Assembly: GCA_910578865.1 (NCBI GenBank)
Contig: CAJTRM010000002.1
Span: 62,001 to 126,000, forward strand
Source: an uncultured Dorea sp.
GTDB taxonomy: Bacteria > Bacillota_A > Clostridia > Lachnospirales > Lachnospiraceae
Reading direction: 5' to 3'
DNA: 64,000 nucleotides
The translations under genes and the position numbers were made by a program. The notes under the pieces are model-generated. The model was not told where the DNA came from. It ran no database searches and saw only the letters and a program-made list of their open reading frames with translations. How positions within the stretch are numbered: position 1 is the first letter of the stretch; every line of letters begins with the position of its first letter. Of the stretch, positions 7,567 to 15,578 are shown in pieces.

Positions 7567-8156
7567 TATTCATCCTCCTGTCTTCCTGCTTTTTCTTTAT
7601 AATAATCATAAGTTTTTTGAGTCATTGGATCTATGGGAATTTCTCTTGTACTCAGGTAAATCAAAGAATCCTTTAGTATACGATAAAGACACGCATCGAT
7701 ATTCTGAAATGCAAGTCCTCTCACTCCGGCCATATTGGGAAGTTCTGTTCTTCCGGGTTCTATATAGTCCGCAATATAGATGATTTTCTCCAGAAGGGAC
7801 ATTTGAGGTCTCCCCGTTGTATGACTTGCAATTGCTTTGATAATATCTCTGTCCTTTACTTTATATTTCCTTGCGGCCAAAGCCGCGCCGAGTTTTGCAT
7901 GCAGCAGGCTCGGGTTTGCATATTCCACCTCTGATATATTTAAATGATATTTGCTGCATAATTTGATTTTTCCTTCTGTGGGAATACATTTTGCACAGTC
8001 GTGCAGCAAACCGGCAGTCATTGCCTGTTCGATGTCAGCTCCATGGCACATGGCAAGAGATGCTGCCGTATACATAACTCCCACCGTGTGCTCATATCTC
8101 GCCTTATCAAGCTCTGACTTTATTTTTTTCCTTATTTTATGCAATCTATGATCCAT
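7566..8156 (-). CDS. yqeK: YqeK-type HD-domain dinucleoside tetraphosphatase
   Basis: HD-domain hydrolase of 196 residues, the symmetrical Ap4A hydrolase family. The metal site is visible as His23 (YEHTVGV), the His-Asp pair in GLLHDCAKC, and later His residues in SLLHAKLGA and ASHTTGRP. It overlaps nadD by 11 bases and rsfS by one, so the three are one translation unit. The enzyme would remove damage-linked Ap4A; the activity is assigned from family knowledge. Confidence 0.93.
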   Translation of the reverse strand: MDHRLHKIRKKIKSELDKARYEHTVGVMYTAASLAMCHGADIEQAMTAGLLHDCAKCIPTEGKIKLCSKYHLNISEVEYANPSLLHAKLGAALAARKYKVKDRDIIKAIASHTTGRPQMSLLEKIIYIADYIEPGRTELPNMAGVRGLAFQNIDACLYRILKDSLIYLSTREIPIDPMTQKTYDYYKEKAGRQEDE

Positions 8157-8754
8157 ATAAACCTTCCTTTACAATGTACTCTTCCACCTTTTTTGGAATG
8201 AGACCTGAAATACTCTTCCCGTCACGTATCATTTCTCGAAGGTTATGAGAAGATATGTGCATCAGAGGGGCTTTCAGAAGCTCTATGTCTGCATTGTATT
8301 TTTTACGCAGATACTTTATCTGAACCAGCATTTCTTCTTTTGTGTCAATATCATCCCTGCATGCCGCAAGTACAGTACATGTAGAGAGCAGCCGGCCGGG
8401 ATATGCCCATGTTTCAATAGAGAATAAAGAATCTGCCCCAATTATGAAATAGAAGGAGTCTTCCGGGCGGCAAAAGGAAAAGTGCTCCATTGTCTCATAG
8501 GAAAAGCATATACCATCCTTTGTCACCTCATATTCCTCAAGCCGGAACCCCGGAACTCCTTCTATGGCAAGACTTACCATCTCCGTACGGGTTGCGGCAT
8601 CAGACTTGATAGATCTCTGCTCTTTATGAGGAGGCTGTCCATTCGGCATAAACCAGACTTCATCCAGTTGAAATTGCTTATATGCAGTTTTCCCCAGCAT
8701 TAAGTGTCCGTTGTGGACAGGATCAAACGTTCCGCCCATAATACCGATTTTCAT
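8146..8754 (-). CDS. nadD: Nicotinate-nucleotide adenylyltransferase
   Basis: NAD biosynthesis enzyme that joins ATP and nicotinate mononucleotide, 202 residues. The nucleotidyltransferase signature GGTFDPVHNGHL is at residues 7-18, MPNGQPPHKEQ binds the pyridine nucleotide, and the C-terminal ISSHNLREMI is the ISTT/SR-type motif. It starts 2 bases downstream of the yhbY stop. YqeK and NadD are separate proteins here, not fused as in some relatives. Confidence 0.96.
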   Translation of the reverse strand: MKIGIMGGTFDPVHNGHLMLGKTAYKQFQLDEVWFMPNGQPPHKEQRSIKSDAATRTEMVSLAIEGVPGFRLEEYEVTKDGICFSYETMEHFSFCRPEDSFYFIIGADSLFSIETWAYPGRLLSTCTVLAACRDDIDTKEEMLVQIKYLRKKYNADIELLKAPLMHISSHNLREMIRDGKSISGLIPKKVEEYIVKEGLYGS

Positions 8755-8756
8755 GA

Positions 8757-9053
8757 CTATTTCTCCGGAAGCTGAATCTTTTTATTCTTGTCCTTCCCTT
8801 CTTTGTAAAGGACAATCTTCTTTCCAATTACCTGTACAACCTGAGAATGGGTGCGTTCTGCCAGCACTTCTGCCAGCTCCTTCGGGTCATCGGCACAATT
8901 TTTCAGTACGCTGATTTTCAGCAGTTCTCTTGCTTCCAGCGACTCAGAAATTGCTCTGGTAAACTCAGGTGTCATACTGTTTTTTCCTACCTGGAACACA
9001 GGATCCATCGTCATGGCAAGACTTTTTAAATATGCTCTCTGTTTCGTTGTCAT
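8757..9053 (-). CDS. yhbY: YhbY-family CRM-domain RNA-binding protein
   Basis: Single CRM-domain protein of 98 residues that associates with pre-50S ribosomal particles in other bacteria. It shows the KxxAYLKSLA start, VFQVGKNSMT (GxxG-like loop) and the C-terminal HSQVVQVIGKKIVLYK. It lies between obg and nadD, the usual place in Firmicutes. Confidence 0.93.
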   Translation of the reverse strand: MTTKQRAYLKSLAMTMDPVFQVGKNSMTPEFTRAISESLEARELLKISVLKNCADDPKELAEVLAERTHSQVVQVIGKKIVLYKEGKDKNKKIQLPEK

Positions 9054-9064
9054 TCTTTTGCTCC

Positions 9065-10348
9065 TTATTTATAATAATCAAATTGAAGACCGTACATTCT
9101 CACCGTATCACCTTCCTGAATCCCGGCGTTTTCAAGTTCTTCCAGAATTCCTGTGTCTTTCAGGAACTTCTGGAAGAAGGCAAATCCTTTTTCCGAATCC
9201 AGATTGGTATATCCCAGCATTTTTTCAATCTTCGGTCCCTCTACCACATAAACATCTTGAACTTTCTCTACAGTATAAGGAAGATCAATGTAAAGCAGTT
9301 CTTCCTCGGGGAAATATTCCTGCTCAAAGATAACAGGTGTATCGTCAAGCTTTGACAGTTCTTCTGATACATAGTAGAGCAGTTCCTTTATCCCCTCCCC
9401 GGTAACTCCCGAAATAGGAAATACACGGATTCCTTTTGGCTCAAATTCTTTTTTTAACTGTTCTACAGGGCTTTCATCTTCCACATAGATCAGATCAATT
9501 TTATTTGCTGCGATCACCTGCGGCCGACGCGCAATTTCCGGATTGTAAGCTTCCAGTTCTGCATTGATCTTATGGATATCGTCTGAAGGGATACGGCCCT
9601 CACTCCCGGCAGCATCCACTACATGGATCATCATCTTAGTTCGTTCAATATGCCGCAGAAATTCATGTCCGAGTCCGATTCCTTCCGAAGCCCCCTCAAT
9701 CAGCCCCGGTATATCTGCAATGACAAATCCGCCGGCGCCCTCAAGATCAACCACGCCAAGATTGGGATTTAACGTTGTAAAGTGATAATTGGCAATTTTA
9801 GGCTGCGCGTTCGTCACTCGGGATAATAAGGTGGATTTTCCGACATTGGGAAACCCTATCAGTCCTACATCTGCAATAACTTTAAGCTCCAGATTGACCC
9901 AGAGTTCCTGGGAGGGCTGCCCTGGCTGAGCATACTTCGGAATCTGCATAGTGGATGTAGCAAAATGCTGATTGCCCAGTCCGCCTTTTCCGCCTTTTAA
10001 AATAACCTGCCTACGGTTTGTACCGGACATATCTGCGATCACCTTTCCGGATTCCGCTTCCTTGACAACAGTACCTTCCGGCACTTTTAATACAATATCT
10101 TCCGCATCCTTGCCGTGACAGCGCCTTTTTCCGCCCTGTTCTCCGTCTTTGGCCGCAAACTTGCGTCTGTGGCGGTAGTCCTGAAGCGTATTTAACCCTT
10201 CATCAACTTCAAAGATCACATCTCCCCCGCGGCCGCCGTCTCCACCGTCCGGCCCGCCGTTTGGAACATAAAGCTCTCGCCGGAAACTGACATGTCCGTC
10301 TCCGCCTTTCCCTGATCTGATAAATATCTTTGCCCTGTCTGCAAACAT
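9065..10348 (-). CDS. obgE: GTPase Obg/CgtA
   Basis: Essential GTPase in 50S assembly and stress signalling, 427 residues. The glycine-rich Obg fold is at 1-158 (GGDGHVSFRRE, GGDGGRGGDV). The G domain has G1 GFPNVGKST, G3 DIPGLIEGA and G4 ANKIDL. The C-terminal OCT domain spans about 350-427. It is downstream of rpmA but separated from it by a strong terminator-like hairpin (10377-10426), so expression may be partly uncoupled from the ribosomal-protein genes. Confidence 0.97.
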   Translation of the reverse strand: MFADRAKIFIRSGKGGDGHVSFRRELYVPNGGPDGGDGGRGGDVIFEVDEGLNTLQDYRHRRKFAAKDGEQGGKRRCHGKDAEDIVLKVPEGTVVKEAESGKVIADMSGTNRRQVILKGGKGGLGNQHFATSTMQIPKYAQPGQPSQELWVNLELKVIADVGLIGFPNVGKSTLLSRVTNAQPKIANYHFTTLNPNLGVVDLEGAGGFVIADIPGLIEGASEGIGLGHEFLRHIERTKMMIHVVDAAGSEGRIPSDDIHKINAELEAYNPEIARRPQVIAANKIDLIYVEDESPVEQLKKEFEPKGIRVFPISGVTGEGIKELLYYVSEELSKLDDTPVIFEQEYFPEEELLYIDLPYTVEKVQDVYVVEGPKIEKMLGYTNLDSEKGFAFFQKFLKDTGILEELENAGIQEGDTVRMYGLQFDYYK

Positions 10349-10376
10349 AAAATTATTCCTCGTTTCCTATATGATG

Positions 10377-10426
10377 AAAAAGAGCGCTGCCTCATAACTG
10401 AAACCAGTTACATCGCAGCACTCTCT
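10377..10426 (-). terminator. Terminator downstream of rpmA
   Basis: On the minus strand AGAGTGCTGC pairs with GCAGCGCTCT over 10 positions (one G-U). The inner TGTAACTG/CAGTTATG arms extend it into one long hairpin, followed by five Ts. It sits between rpmA and obg and would terminate or attenuate the rplU-prp-rpmA transcript. Confidence 0.8.
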
Positions 10427-10437
10427 TTGCTTCCTGA

Positions 10438-10722
10438 TTATTGAGCTGCCGGATAGATAGAAACCTGTTTCTTATCTCTTCCTTTTCGCTCAAATCTTAC
10501 AACACCATCAACAAGTGCGAATAATGTATCATCACCGCCGCGTCCTACATTAACGCCTGGGTGAATCTTTGTTCCGCGCTGTCTGTAAAGGATGTTTCCT
10601 GCTTTAACAAACTGTCCGTCAGCTCTCTTGGCACCAAGCCTCTTAGACTCAGAATCTCTGCCGTTTTTTGTAGAACCAACACCCTTTTTGTGGGCGAAAT
10701 ACTGAAGGTTTAATTTCATCAT
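10438..10722 (-). CDS. rpmA: 50S ribosomal protein L27 (processed form)
   Basis: L27, 94 residues, located at the peptidyl-transferase centre. The Firmicute-type N-terminal extension MMKLNLQYFA precedes HKKGVGSTKNGRDSESKRLG; the extension must be removed, normally by Prp, before the mature N-terminus can reach the P site. Prp is encoded 5 bases upstream. The ribosome site is about 10 bases before the first ATG. Confidence 0.97.
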   Translation of the reverse strand: MMKLNLQYFAHKKGVGSTKNGRDSESKRLGAKRADGQFVKAGNILYRQRGTKIHPGVNVGRGGDDTLFALVDGVVRFERKGRDKKQVSIYPAAQ

Positions 10723-10727
10723 GGTTG

Positions 10728-11060
10728 TTACACCTCCTCGAATGATAAATCAATATATTGTGCATAGTTCTCATCATGTGCCATCTCGGAAAGACCAAGG
10801 ATCATTGCTTTAAGCAAGAGTGTTCCTTCCTTTGAAACAGGCTCTGTCAGGTGACAGATAATCACCCCATCTTCCGGTTCAGACATTACAGAAGCCGCAT
10901 CTTCCGTATACAGCTCAATTGCATTTACCGTATTGATTATGAGAACAGAGGCGGCGGCACACACAATGTCCTTCCCCTCTTCTGCAAATCCGGCATGTCC
11001 TTCCGTCCGAAAACCTGTACACTCTTTTTTGTCATTTTCGTAAATGGTTACATGAAACAT
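10728..11060 (-). CDS. prp: Ribosomal-processing cysteine protease Prp
   Basis: Cysteine protease of 110 residues that cleaves the N-terminal extension of L27. The catalytic pair is His22 (EGHAGFA) and Cys34 (DIVCAAAS), at the same positions as in characterised staphylococcal Prp. It is encoded between rplU and rpmA, the conserved arrangement in bacteria with extended L27. Confidence 0.96.
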   Translation of the reverse strand: MFHVTIYENDKKECTGFRTEGHAGFAEEGKDIVCAAASVLIINTVNAIELYTEDAASVMSEPEDGVIICHLTEPVSKEGTLLLKAMILGLSEMAHDENYAQYIDLSFEEV

Positions 11061-11078
11061 GGATACTCTCCAGAATGA

Positions 11079-11387
11079 TTAAGCGTTGATCTTTTCAATC
11101 TTAACTGCTGTGTACTGCTGTCTGTGACCATTTTTCTTATGATATCCGGTCTTTCTCTTGTACTTGTAAACGATAACTTTCTTGCCTTTACCGTTCTCAA
11201 TGACAGAAGCCTCAACTGTTGCTCCGGCAACTGTAGGATTACCGATCTTCAATCCATTGTCACTCACTGCAAGCACCTGGTCAAATGTAAAAGTCTCGCC
11301 GGCCTCCACACCAAGCTTTTCTACTTTAATGATATCTCCTTCGGCTACTTTGTACTGTTTACCACCTGTTGCTATAATCGCGTACAT
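11079..11387 (-). CDS. rplU: 50S ribosomal protein L21
   Basis: L21, 102 residues, a 50S assembly protein binding 23S rRNA. MYAIIATGGKQYKV and the basic C-terminal loop KRKTGYHKKNGHRQ are characteristic. The start is placed at 11387, just after a GGAGG; the frame is open further upstream but lacks a ribosome site. First gene of the rplU-prp-rpmA unit, with a structured leader and its own promoter. Confidence 0.97.
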   Translation of the reverse strand: MYAIIATGGKQYKVAEGDIIKVEKLGVEAGETFTFDQVLAVSDNGLKIGNPTVAGATVEASVIENGKGKKVIVYKYKRKTGYHKKNGHRQQYTAVKIEKINA

Positions 11388-11470
11388 ATGGCACCTCCTA
11401 TTATCATTACTCGCCAATTACGGTGTCTGTCTTGTTATAGACAGAACTTTAACCTCATTGTGCGGCATAC
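11388..11470 (-). promoter_or_regulatory. Structured rplU leader (candidate L21 leader RNA)
   Basis: An untranslated leader of about 83 nt between the promoter and the rplU start. It contains a clear stem TCTGTC/GACAGA with loop TATAACAA, flanked by GCCG and GGC stretches that might close it. Firmicute rplU genes often carry an autoregulatory L21 leader; assignment here is from position and the hairpin only. Confidence 0.5.
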
Positions 11471-11476
11471 TATTGT

Positions 11477-11505
11477 ATAATAGCACAAGATATAGTAAAA
11501 ATCAA
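11477..11505 (-). promoter_or_regulatory. rplU operon promoter
   Basis: Minus strand TTGATT (11505-11500), 17 bases, TATTAT (11482-11477). Confidence 0.75.
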
Positions 11506-11515
11506 GCATTAACTT

Positions 11516-12304
11516 CTATATCCCCAGCAGATTTTTTGCCGTACCGGAGAAAATCTGCGCCTTCTCCTCTTCTGTCAGCGGAATTTCCCGCATTCTCTCC
11601 ACAAATTCTTTCTGTCCCCGCCACGGAGAATCTGTCGCAAATAATACTCTGTCAGCGCCATGATTCCTTACCATTCGGATAAACTGCTTCTCGTCCATAG
11701 TATCCAGCACAACGGCCGTATCAAGATATACATCCCTTCCTATAAGAAAGTCCTCAACATCGTCCCACATTTTATTACCGCCGAAATGTGCCAGCACCAG
11801 TCTGGACGGCTGTACCTGGTCAAGCATCTCCTTTGCCATTTCAGGTGTACAGTGGACATCATGCGGACATTTAGGGTCAACCCCTGCGTGGACGCTGACA
11901 ATCAGATCCAGTTCTGAGGCGTAGGAGACAATCCGTTTATAACGGATATCATTAAAATACATATCCTGGTAATCCGGATGAAGTTTAATGCCCTTAAACC
12001 CCATATCCCTGATCTGCCTCAGCTGTGCTTTATAGTCATCGGTTTCCGGGTGAATCCCTCCAAAGGAAATAATCTTCCCCTCCTGATACCCGGATGCAAA
12101 TTCGTTTACGGAGCTAAACTGTGACGGCTTTGTCACCACCGGAAGTGCAACACAGATATCAACGTCTGCATGATCCGCGGATGCCAGAAGCCCCCGGCAG
12201 GTCCCGTCAGTATAAGGTTTTGTTTTACATGCCTCCTCCAGAAATTCCAGTGTGCCTCTGGCTATTTTATCCGGAAACATATGTGTATGAAAATCAATAA
12301 TCAT
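11516..12304 (-). CDS. Amidohydrolase family 2 (metal-dependent hydrolase)
   Basis: TIM-barrel hydrolase of 262 residues. It has the metal-binding HxH at the extreme N-terminus (DFHTHMF), GIKLHPDYQ near residue 127, SVHAG, LAHFGG and the late aspartate in LFATDSPW. It resembles gamma-resorcylate/ACMS decarboxylase-type or TatD-related hydrolases, but the substrate cannot be read from sequence. Its start shares a base with the stop of the CBS-domain gene, so the two are likely co-expressed. Confidence 0.85.
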   Translation of the reverse strand: MIIDFHTHMFPDKIARGTLEFLEEACKTKPYTDGTCRGLLASADHADVDICVALPVVTKPSQFSSVNEFASGYQEGKIISFGGIHPETDDYKAQLRQIRDMGFKGIKLHPDYQDMYFNDIRYKRIVSYASELDLIVSVHAGVDPKCPHDVHCTPEMAKEMLDQVQPSRLVLAHFGGNKMWDDVEDFLIGRDVYLDTAVVLDTMDEKQFIRMVRNHGADRVLFATDSPWRGQKEFVERMREIPLTEEEKAQIFSGTAKNLLGI

Positions 12305-12717
12305 TATTTATCACATTCCTTCAATTTATTATAACAATATCCGATAATATCACGACGTGTAATAATTCCGATAAAATGCTCCTGATCGTCGATCACCGGA
12401 ACAAAGTTCTGCTCCATCGCACGTTCGATCAGGTCTTCCATCTTGGATTCTGCCGTCACGCACTGGTAATCCAGCCGTCTTTCAATCTTCATGATACTGA
12501 TATTCTCCGCATCCTTCAGATTCAAAGCCTTTATCTTTTTGACTGCCCAGAGAAGGTCTCCCTCCGTAATACTGCCTACATATTTTCCCTCTTTGTTCAA
12601 AATCGGGACACAGGTGTACCTGTGATATTCCATGATCTCCAACGCCTGCCTGAATGTGTGGTAATCATGGATAAAGGCGAGTTCGCTCTTAGGCTTTAGA
12701 AAAAACATTATATTCAT
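12304..12717 (-). CDS. Tandem CBS-domain protein
   Basis: 137 residues made almost entirely of two CBS motifs (about 10-68 and 76-135; VPILNKEGKYVGSITEGDLL and VPVIDDQEHFIGIITRRDII). Such stand-alone pairs bind adenine nucleotides and act as regulatory modules. It is encoded between aspartate kinase and the amidohydrolase; a partner is not evident. AGGAGG lies 9 bases before the start. Confidence 0.88.
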   Translation of the reverse strand: MNIMFFLKPKSELAFIHDYHTFRQALEIMEYHRYTCVPILNKEGKYVGSITEGDLLWAVKKIKALNLKDAENISIMKIERRLDYQCVTAESKMEDLIERAMEQNFVPVIDDQEHFIGIITRRDIIGYCYNKLKECDK

Positions 12718-12731
12718 TTTCAGAAACCTCC

Positions 12732-14090
12732 TTATATCTGCGTTGTCACAAAAATATCGTAAATAGCCTTTACAGCCTCTTCAAAATCATGATTGCGGAC
12801 ACCGATAATAATATTTAACTCGCTGGAGCCCTGATCAATCATTTTGACATTAATATTCGCGTGGGCCAAAGCGGAAAAAATACGACCGGAGGTTCCTCGT
12901 GTTGCCTTCATACCGCGTCCGACAACTGCAATCAACGCAAGATCTGACTCAAGTTCCAGAAAATCCGGTTCGACCGAACGGTGGATGCCGGCAATTACTT
13001 TTTGTTCTTTTTCCTCAAACTCATCCTGATGTACAAAAATAGTCATGGTATCAATCCCGGAAGGCATATGCTCAATGGAAATCTGATTTTCCTCAAAAAC
13101 TTCCAGAACCTTTTTGCAGAATCCGATTTGTGAGTTCATCATCGCTTTTTCTACGGTAATAGATGCAAAATCCCTTTTCCCTGCAATTCCGGTAATGATA
13201 AATCTCGGTTTCTGGCAGGTCGCCTCTACAATGAGAGTACCTTTATCTTCCGGCGAATTGGTATTACGTATGTTGATAGGGATCCCCTCTCTGCGGACCG
13301 GAAAAATAGCGTCTTCATGCAGCACCGTAGCTCCCATATAGGAAAGCTCCCGAAGTTCCCGGTATGTAATCACGTCAATCGGCTTCGGATTTTTGATGAC
13401 ATTGGGATCCGCGATCAAAAAGCCTGACACATCCGTCCAATTCTCATACATATCTGCATGAACAGCCTTTGCTACAATAGAACCTGTAATATCAGATCCC
13501 CCTCTGGAAAACGTTTTTACCATTCCGTTCGGCATAGAACCGTAAAATCCGGGAATCACTGCCCGCTCCACGTCAGCAAGCCGCTCTGATAAAACTGCAT
13601 TCGTCTTCACAGAATCAAAATTTCCATCAGAATCAAACAGAATTACTTCTGCTGCGTCAATAAACTCGTAACCAAGGTACGCAGCCATAACCTTTCCGTT
13701 TAAATACTCTCCCCGGGAGGCGGCATAATCCCGGCCGATTTTCCTGCTGAAATTTTCATGGATAACCTTGAAATCCTCCTCCAATGAAAGTTCAAGACAA
13801 AGACCTTCAATAATAGACTCAAACCGTTCTTTGATTTTTCCTAAAAGCATCTCAAAATTTTCCTGATGCTCGTCATGCTCGTCGTCATTATCGTCATATG
13901 CCAGGATTGCCTGACCATAACAACTATATAACATATCTGTAACTTTTGTATCCTTTGGCGTACGTTTCCCGGGCGCCGACGGAATTACATAACGCCTTGA
14001 GATATCCTTACGGATAATTTTTCCTGCCTTTTGAAACTGCTGTGGACTGGCAAGTGAACTTCCGCCAAATTTTACAACCTTACTCATCAT
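12732..14090 (-). CDS. Aspartate kinase
   Basis: Monofunctional aspartokinase (452 residues) that opens the lysine/threonine/methionine pathway. N-terminal signature VVKFGGSSLA, active-site region FSRGGSDITGS, and two C-terminal ACT domains (about 310-450) for feedback control. The start at 14090 is the first of two adjacent ATGs, 8 bases after GGAGG. No lysine riboswitch fits in the 48-base gap upstream. It is not adjacent to other pathway genes here, so which isozyme it is remains unclear. Confidence 0.94.
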   Translation of the reverse strand: MMSKVVKFGGSSLASPQQFQKAGKIIRKDISRRYVIPSAPGKRTPKDTKVTDMLYSCYGQAILAYDDNDDEHDEHQENFEMLLGKIKERFESIIEGLCLELSLEEDFKVIHENFSRKIGRDYAASRGEYLNGKVMAAYLGYEFIDAAEVILFDSDGNFDSVKTNAVLSERLADVERAVIPGFYGSMPNGMVKTFSRGGSDITGSIVAKAVHADMYENWTDVSGFLIADPNVIKNPKPIDVITYRELRELSYMGATVLHEDAIFPVRREGIPINIRNTNSPEDKGTLIVEATCQKPRFIITGIAGKRDFASITVEKAMMNSQIGFCKKVLEVFEENQISIEHMPSGIDTMTIFVHQDEFEEKEQKVIAGIHRSVEPDFLELESDLALIAVVGRGMKATRGTSGRIFSALAHANINVKMIDQGSSELNIIIGVRNHDFEEAVKAIYDIFVTTQI

Positions 14091-14138
14091 CGTGCGATCC
14101 TCCAAACTGCCTTTTCTTTCGTCTTTCCTTATATTACC

Positions 14139-14777
14139 TTATTTTTGCAGCATCTGCAACGGGATATCTCTGTGAAATATGACTCCGTGAACGCCAAAAG
14201 CCTCAAAGGCTTCAACATTTTCCCTGCGGTCGTCAAAGAAAAGCGCTTTTTTCGGATTGATTTTGTACCGCTCTAAAAGCAGCTGATAAATCTTTGCATC
14301 CGGCTTCATGCATTTTTCTTTCCACGAAAAAATTCCGCCGTCAAAACCGTCGAGAAAAGATAAACGATCCTTTGACTGACGGTACATTTCTTCTGAATAA
14401 TTGGATAAAAAATACAATTTAATTCCATGTTTCCGAAAATAAGAGATCCATTCTTCCGAAAAATCATAAGGGATGATAGAAGCGCCGAAGCCAGAAAATG
14501 TCCTGCGTATGGCATCCTCATATTCCGGGTCATTTTCAATAAAAAGATTCAGCCATTCCTCCGTCGTGATCCGCCCAAGATCTCCCTGATCCCAATCTTC
14601 ACTGCGGAACATGGCATCTGCCACATGCTCATAAGTGACACGGTCAAAGTCCAAAGATTTCATGTAATCCTGCCATGCAAAATCAATCAGTACATTGCCG
14701 ATATCAAAGATGGCCGCATCAACCTGTTTCCGTAAAAACTCCTCTGTCAGACAAGGATAATCTGAATATAGTTCCAT
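14139..14777 (-). CDS. HAD-superfamily hydrolase
   Basis: 212 residues. Motif I is DIGNVLIDF, where the second catalytic Asp of the usual DxDxT is replaced by Asn (DxGNV), as in the HAD-IA branch of YihX/epoxide-hydrolase N-domain type. Motif II is YFLSNYS; motif III lies in KPDAKIYQ and FFDDRRENVEA. This branch includes sugar-phosphate phosphatases; substrate unknown. AAGGAG lies just before the ATG. Confidence 0.87.
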   Translation of the reverse strand: MELYSDYPCLTEEFLRKQVDAAIFDIGNVLIDFAWQDYMKSLDFDRVTYEHVADAMFRSEDWDQGDLGRITTEEWLNLFIENDPEYEDAIRRTFSGFGASIIPYDFSEEWISYFRKHGIKLYFLSNYSEEMYRQSKDRLSFLDGFDGGIFSWKEKCMKPDAKIYQLLLERYKINPKKALFFDDRRENVEAFEAFGVHGVIFHRDIPLQMLQK

Positions 14778-14828
14778 ATCTGTCTCCTTTCGTAAAATGC
14801 TAAGTTCTGCTGCTGTATACTTTCGGGA

Positions 14829-15578
14829 CTACGGAATCTGCCTCCCGAGACTTTCCAGTGAAACAAACAGATTTTCTTTTTGGATATTTTCTGAATTTTG
14901 TATCATAGGATTTCTGGCATATACTTCTGTCCGGTGATAATGGAGAGGTATTTGTTCTGCATCATACCCGGCATATTTTAAAAATGTATCCATAACAAGA
15001 TCTGGTTTCAGGTTCTCTTCGCTCCCCGCAGCCAGCAATAATTCAATTTTCTGTCCGGAAACGGACATTTGATAGATCATTGGCCTGATATTTACTTCCC
15101 TCTCACTTCTTTTCGTCTTTTTTAATACCATGATCTGAGGTTCAAGAAGAAACTCCCGGATATGTTTTCCACATTCCGGCGGTAATTCTGTTTTGTTATC
15201 CACAGATTTTGCGGATTCCAGAAAACTGACTTCGTAGCCTGCAGCCGCAACAATCGTCATTCCGCTGCATTTTTTGTCATCAGGAATCTCCAGGAAACTC
15301 AGGACATCGATCCCTTCCACCATGACCTTGTTTAACTGAGACACAGCCTGACCGGAAGCAATGGCCTCCTTCAGCTCAATATCCAGGTATTCGCTGTCAC
15401 TGGTCACACCCACTCCGAGAGGCTGGGCAAATGACATGATCATATGAGGGCTGTATCCCTCTGTAAATGCAATGGGAATCCCGGCACGGCGCATTGCTTT
15501 CTGGAAAAACCGCATCACATCCAAATGCCCTATGAACCGCATGACGCCGTATTTGCGGAATTTAATTCTTGCTTTCAA
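14829..15578 (-). CDS. Radical-SAM-linked DUF2344 protein (TIGR03936-like)
   Basis: 249 residues starting MKARIKFRKYGVMRFIGHLD, the typical opening of the TIGR03936 family, which always accompanies a B12-binding radical SAM protein. A TTG at 15578, 8 bases after AAGGAGG, is preferred over the GTG at 15587 that would lie inside the ribosome site. It overlaps the radical SAM gene by 17 bases. In several Clostridia the pair precedes an RNase E/G gene and rplU, suggesting an RNA-related role; that is inference. Confidence 0.87.
   Translation of the reverse strand: MKARIKFRKYGVMRFIGHLDVMRFFQKAMRRAGIPIAFTEGYSPHMIMSFAQPLGVGVTSDSEYLDIELKEAIASGQAVSQLNKVMVEGIDVLSFLEIPDDKKCSGMTIVAAAGYEVSFLESAKSVDNKTELPPECGKHIREFLLEPQIMVLKKTKRSEREVNIRPMIYQMSVSGQKIELLLAAGSEENLKPDLVMDTFLKYAGYDAEQIPLHYHRTEVYARNPMIQNSENIQKENLFVSLESLGRQIP

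Noticed and set aside
14091..14138. Lysine riboswitch before aspartate kinase
   Set aside because: Only 48 bases separate the genes, too short for a riboswitch.
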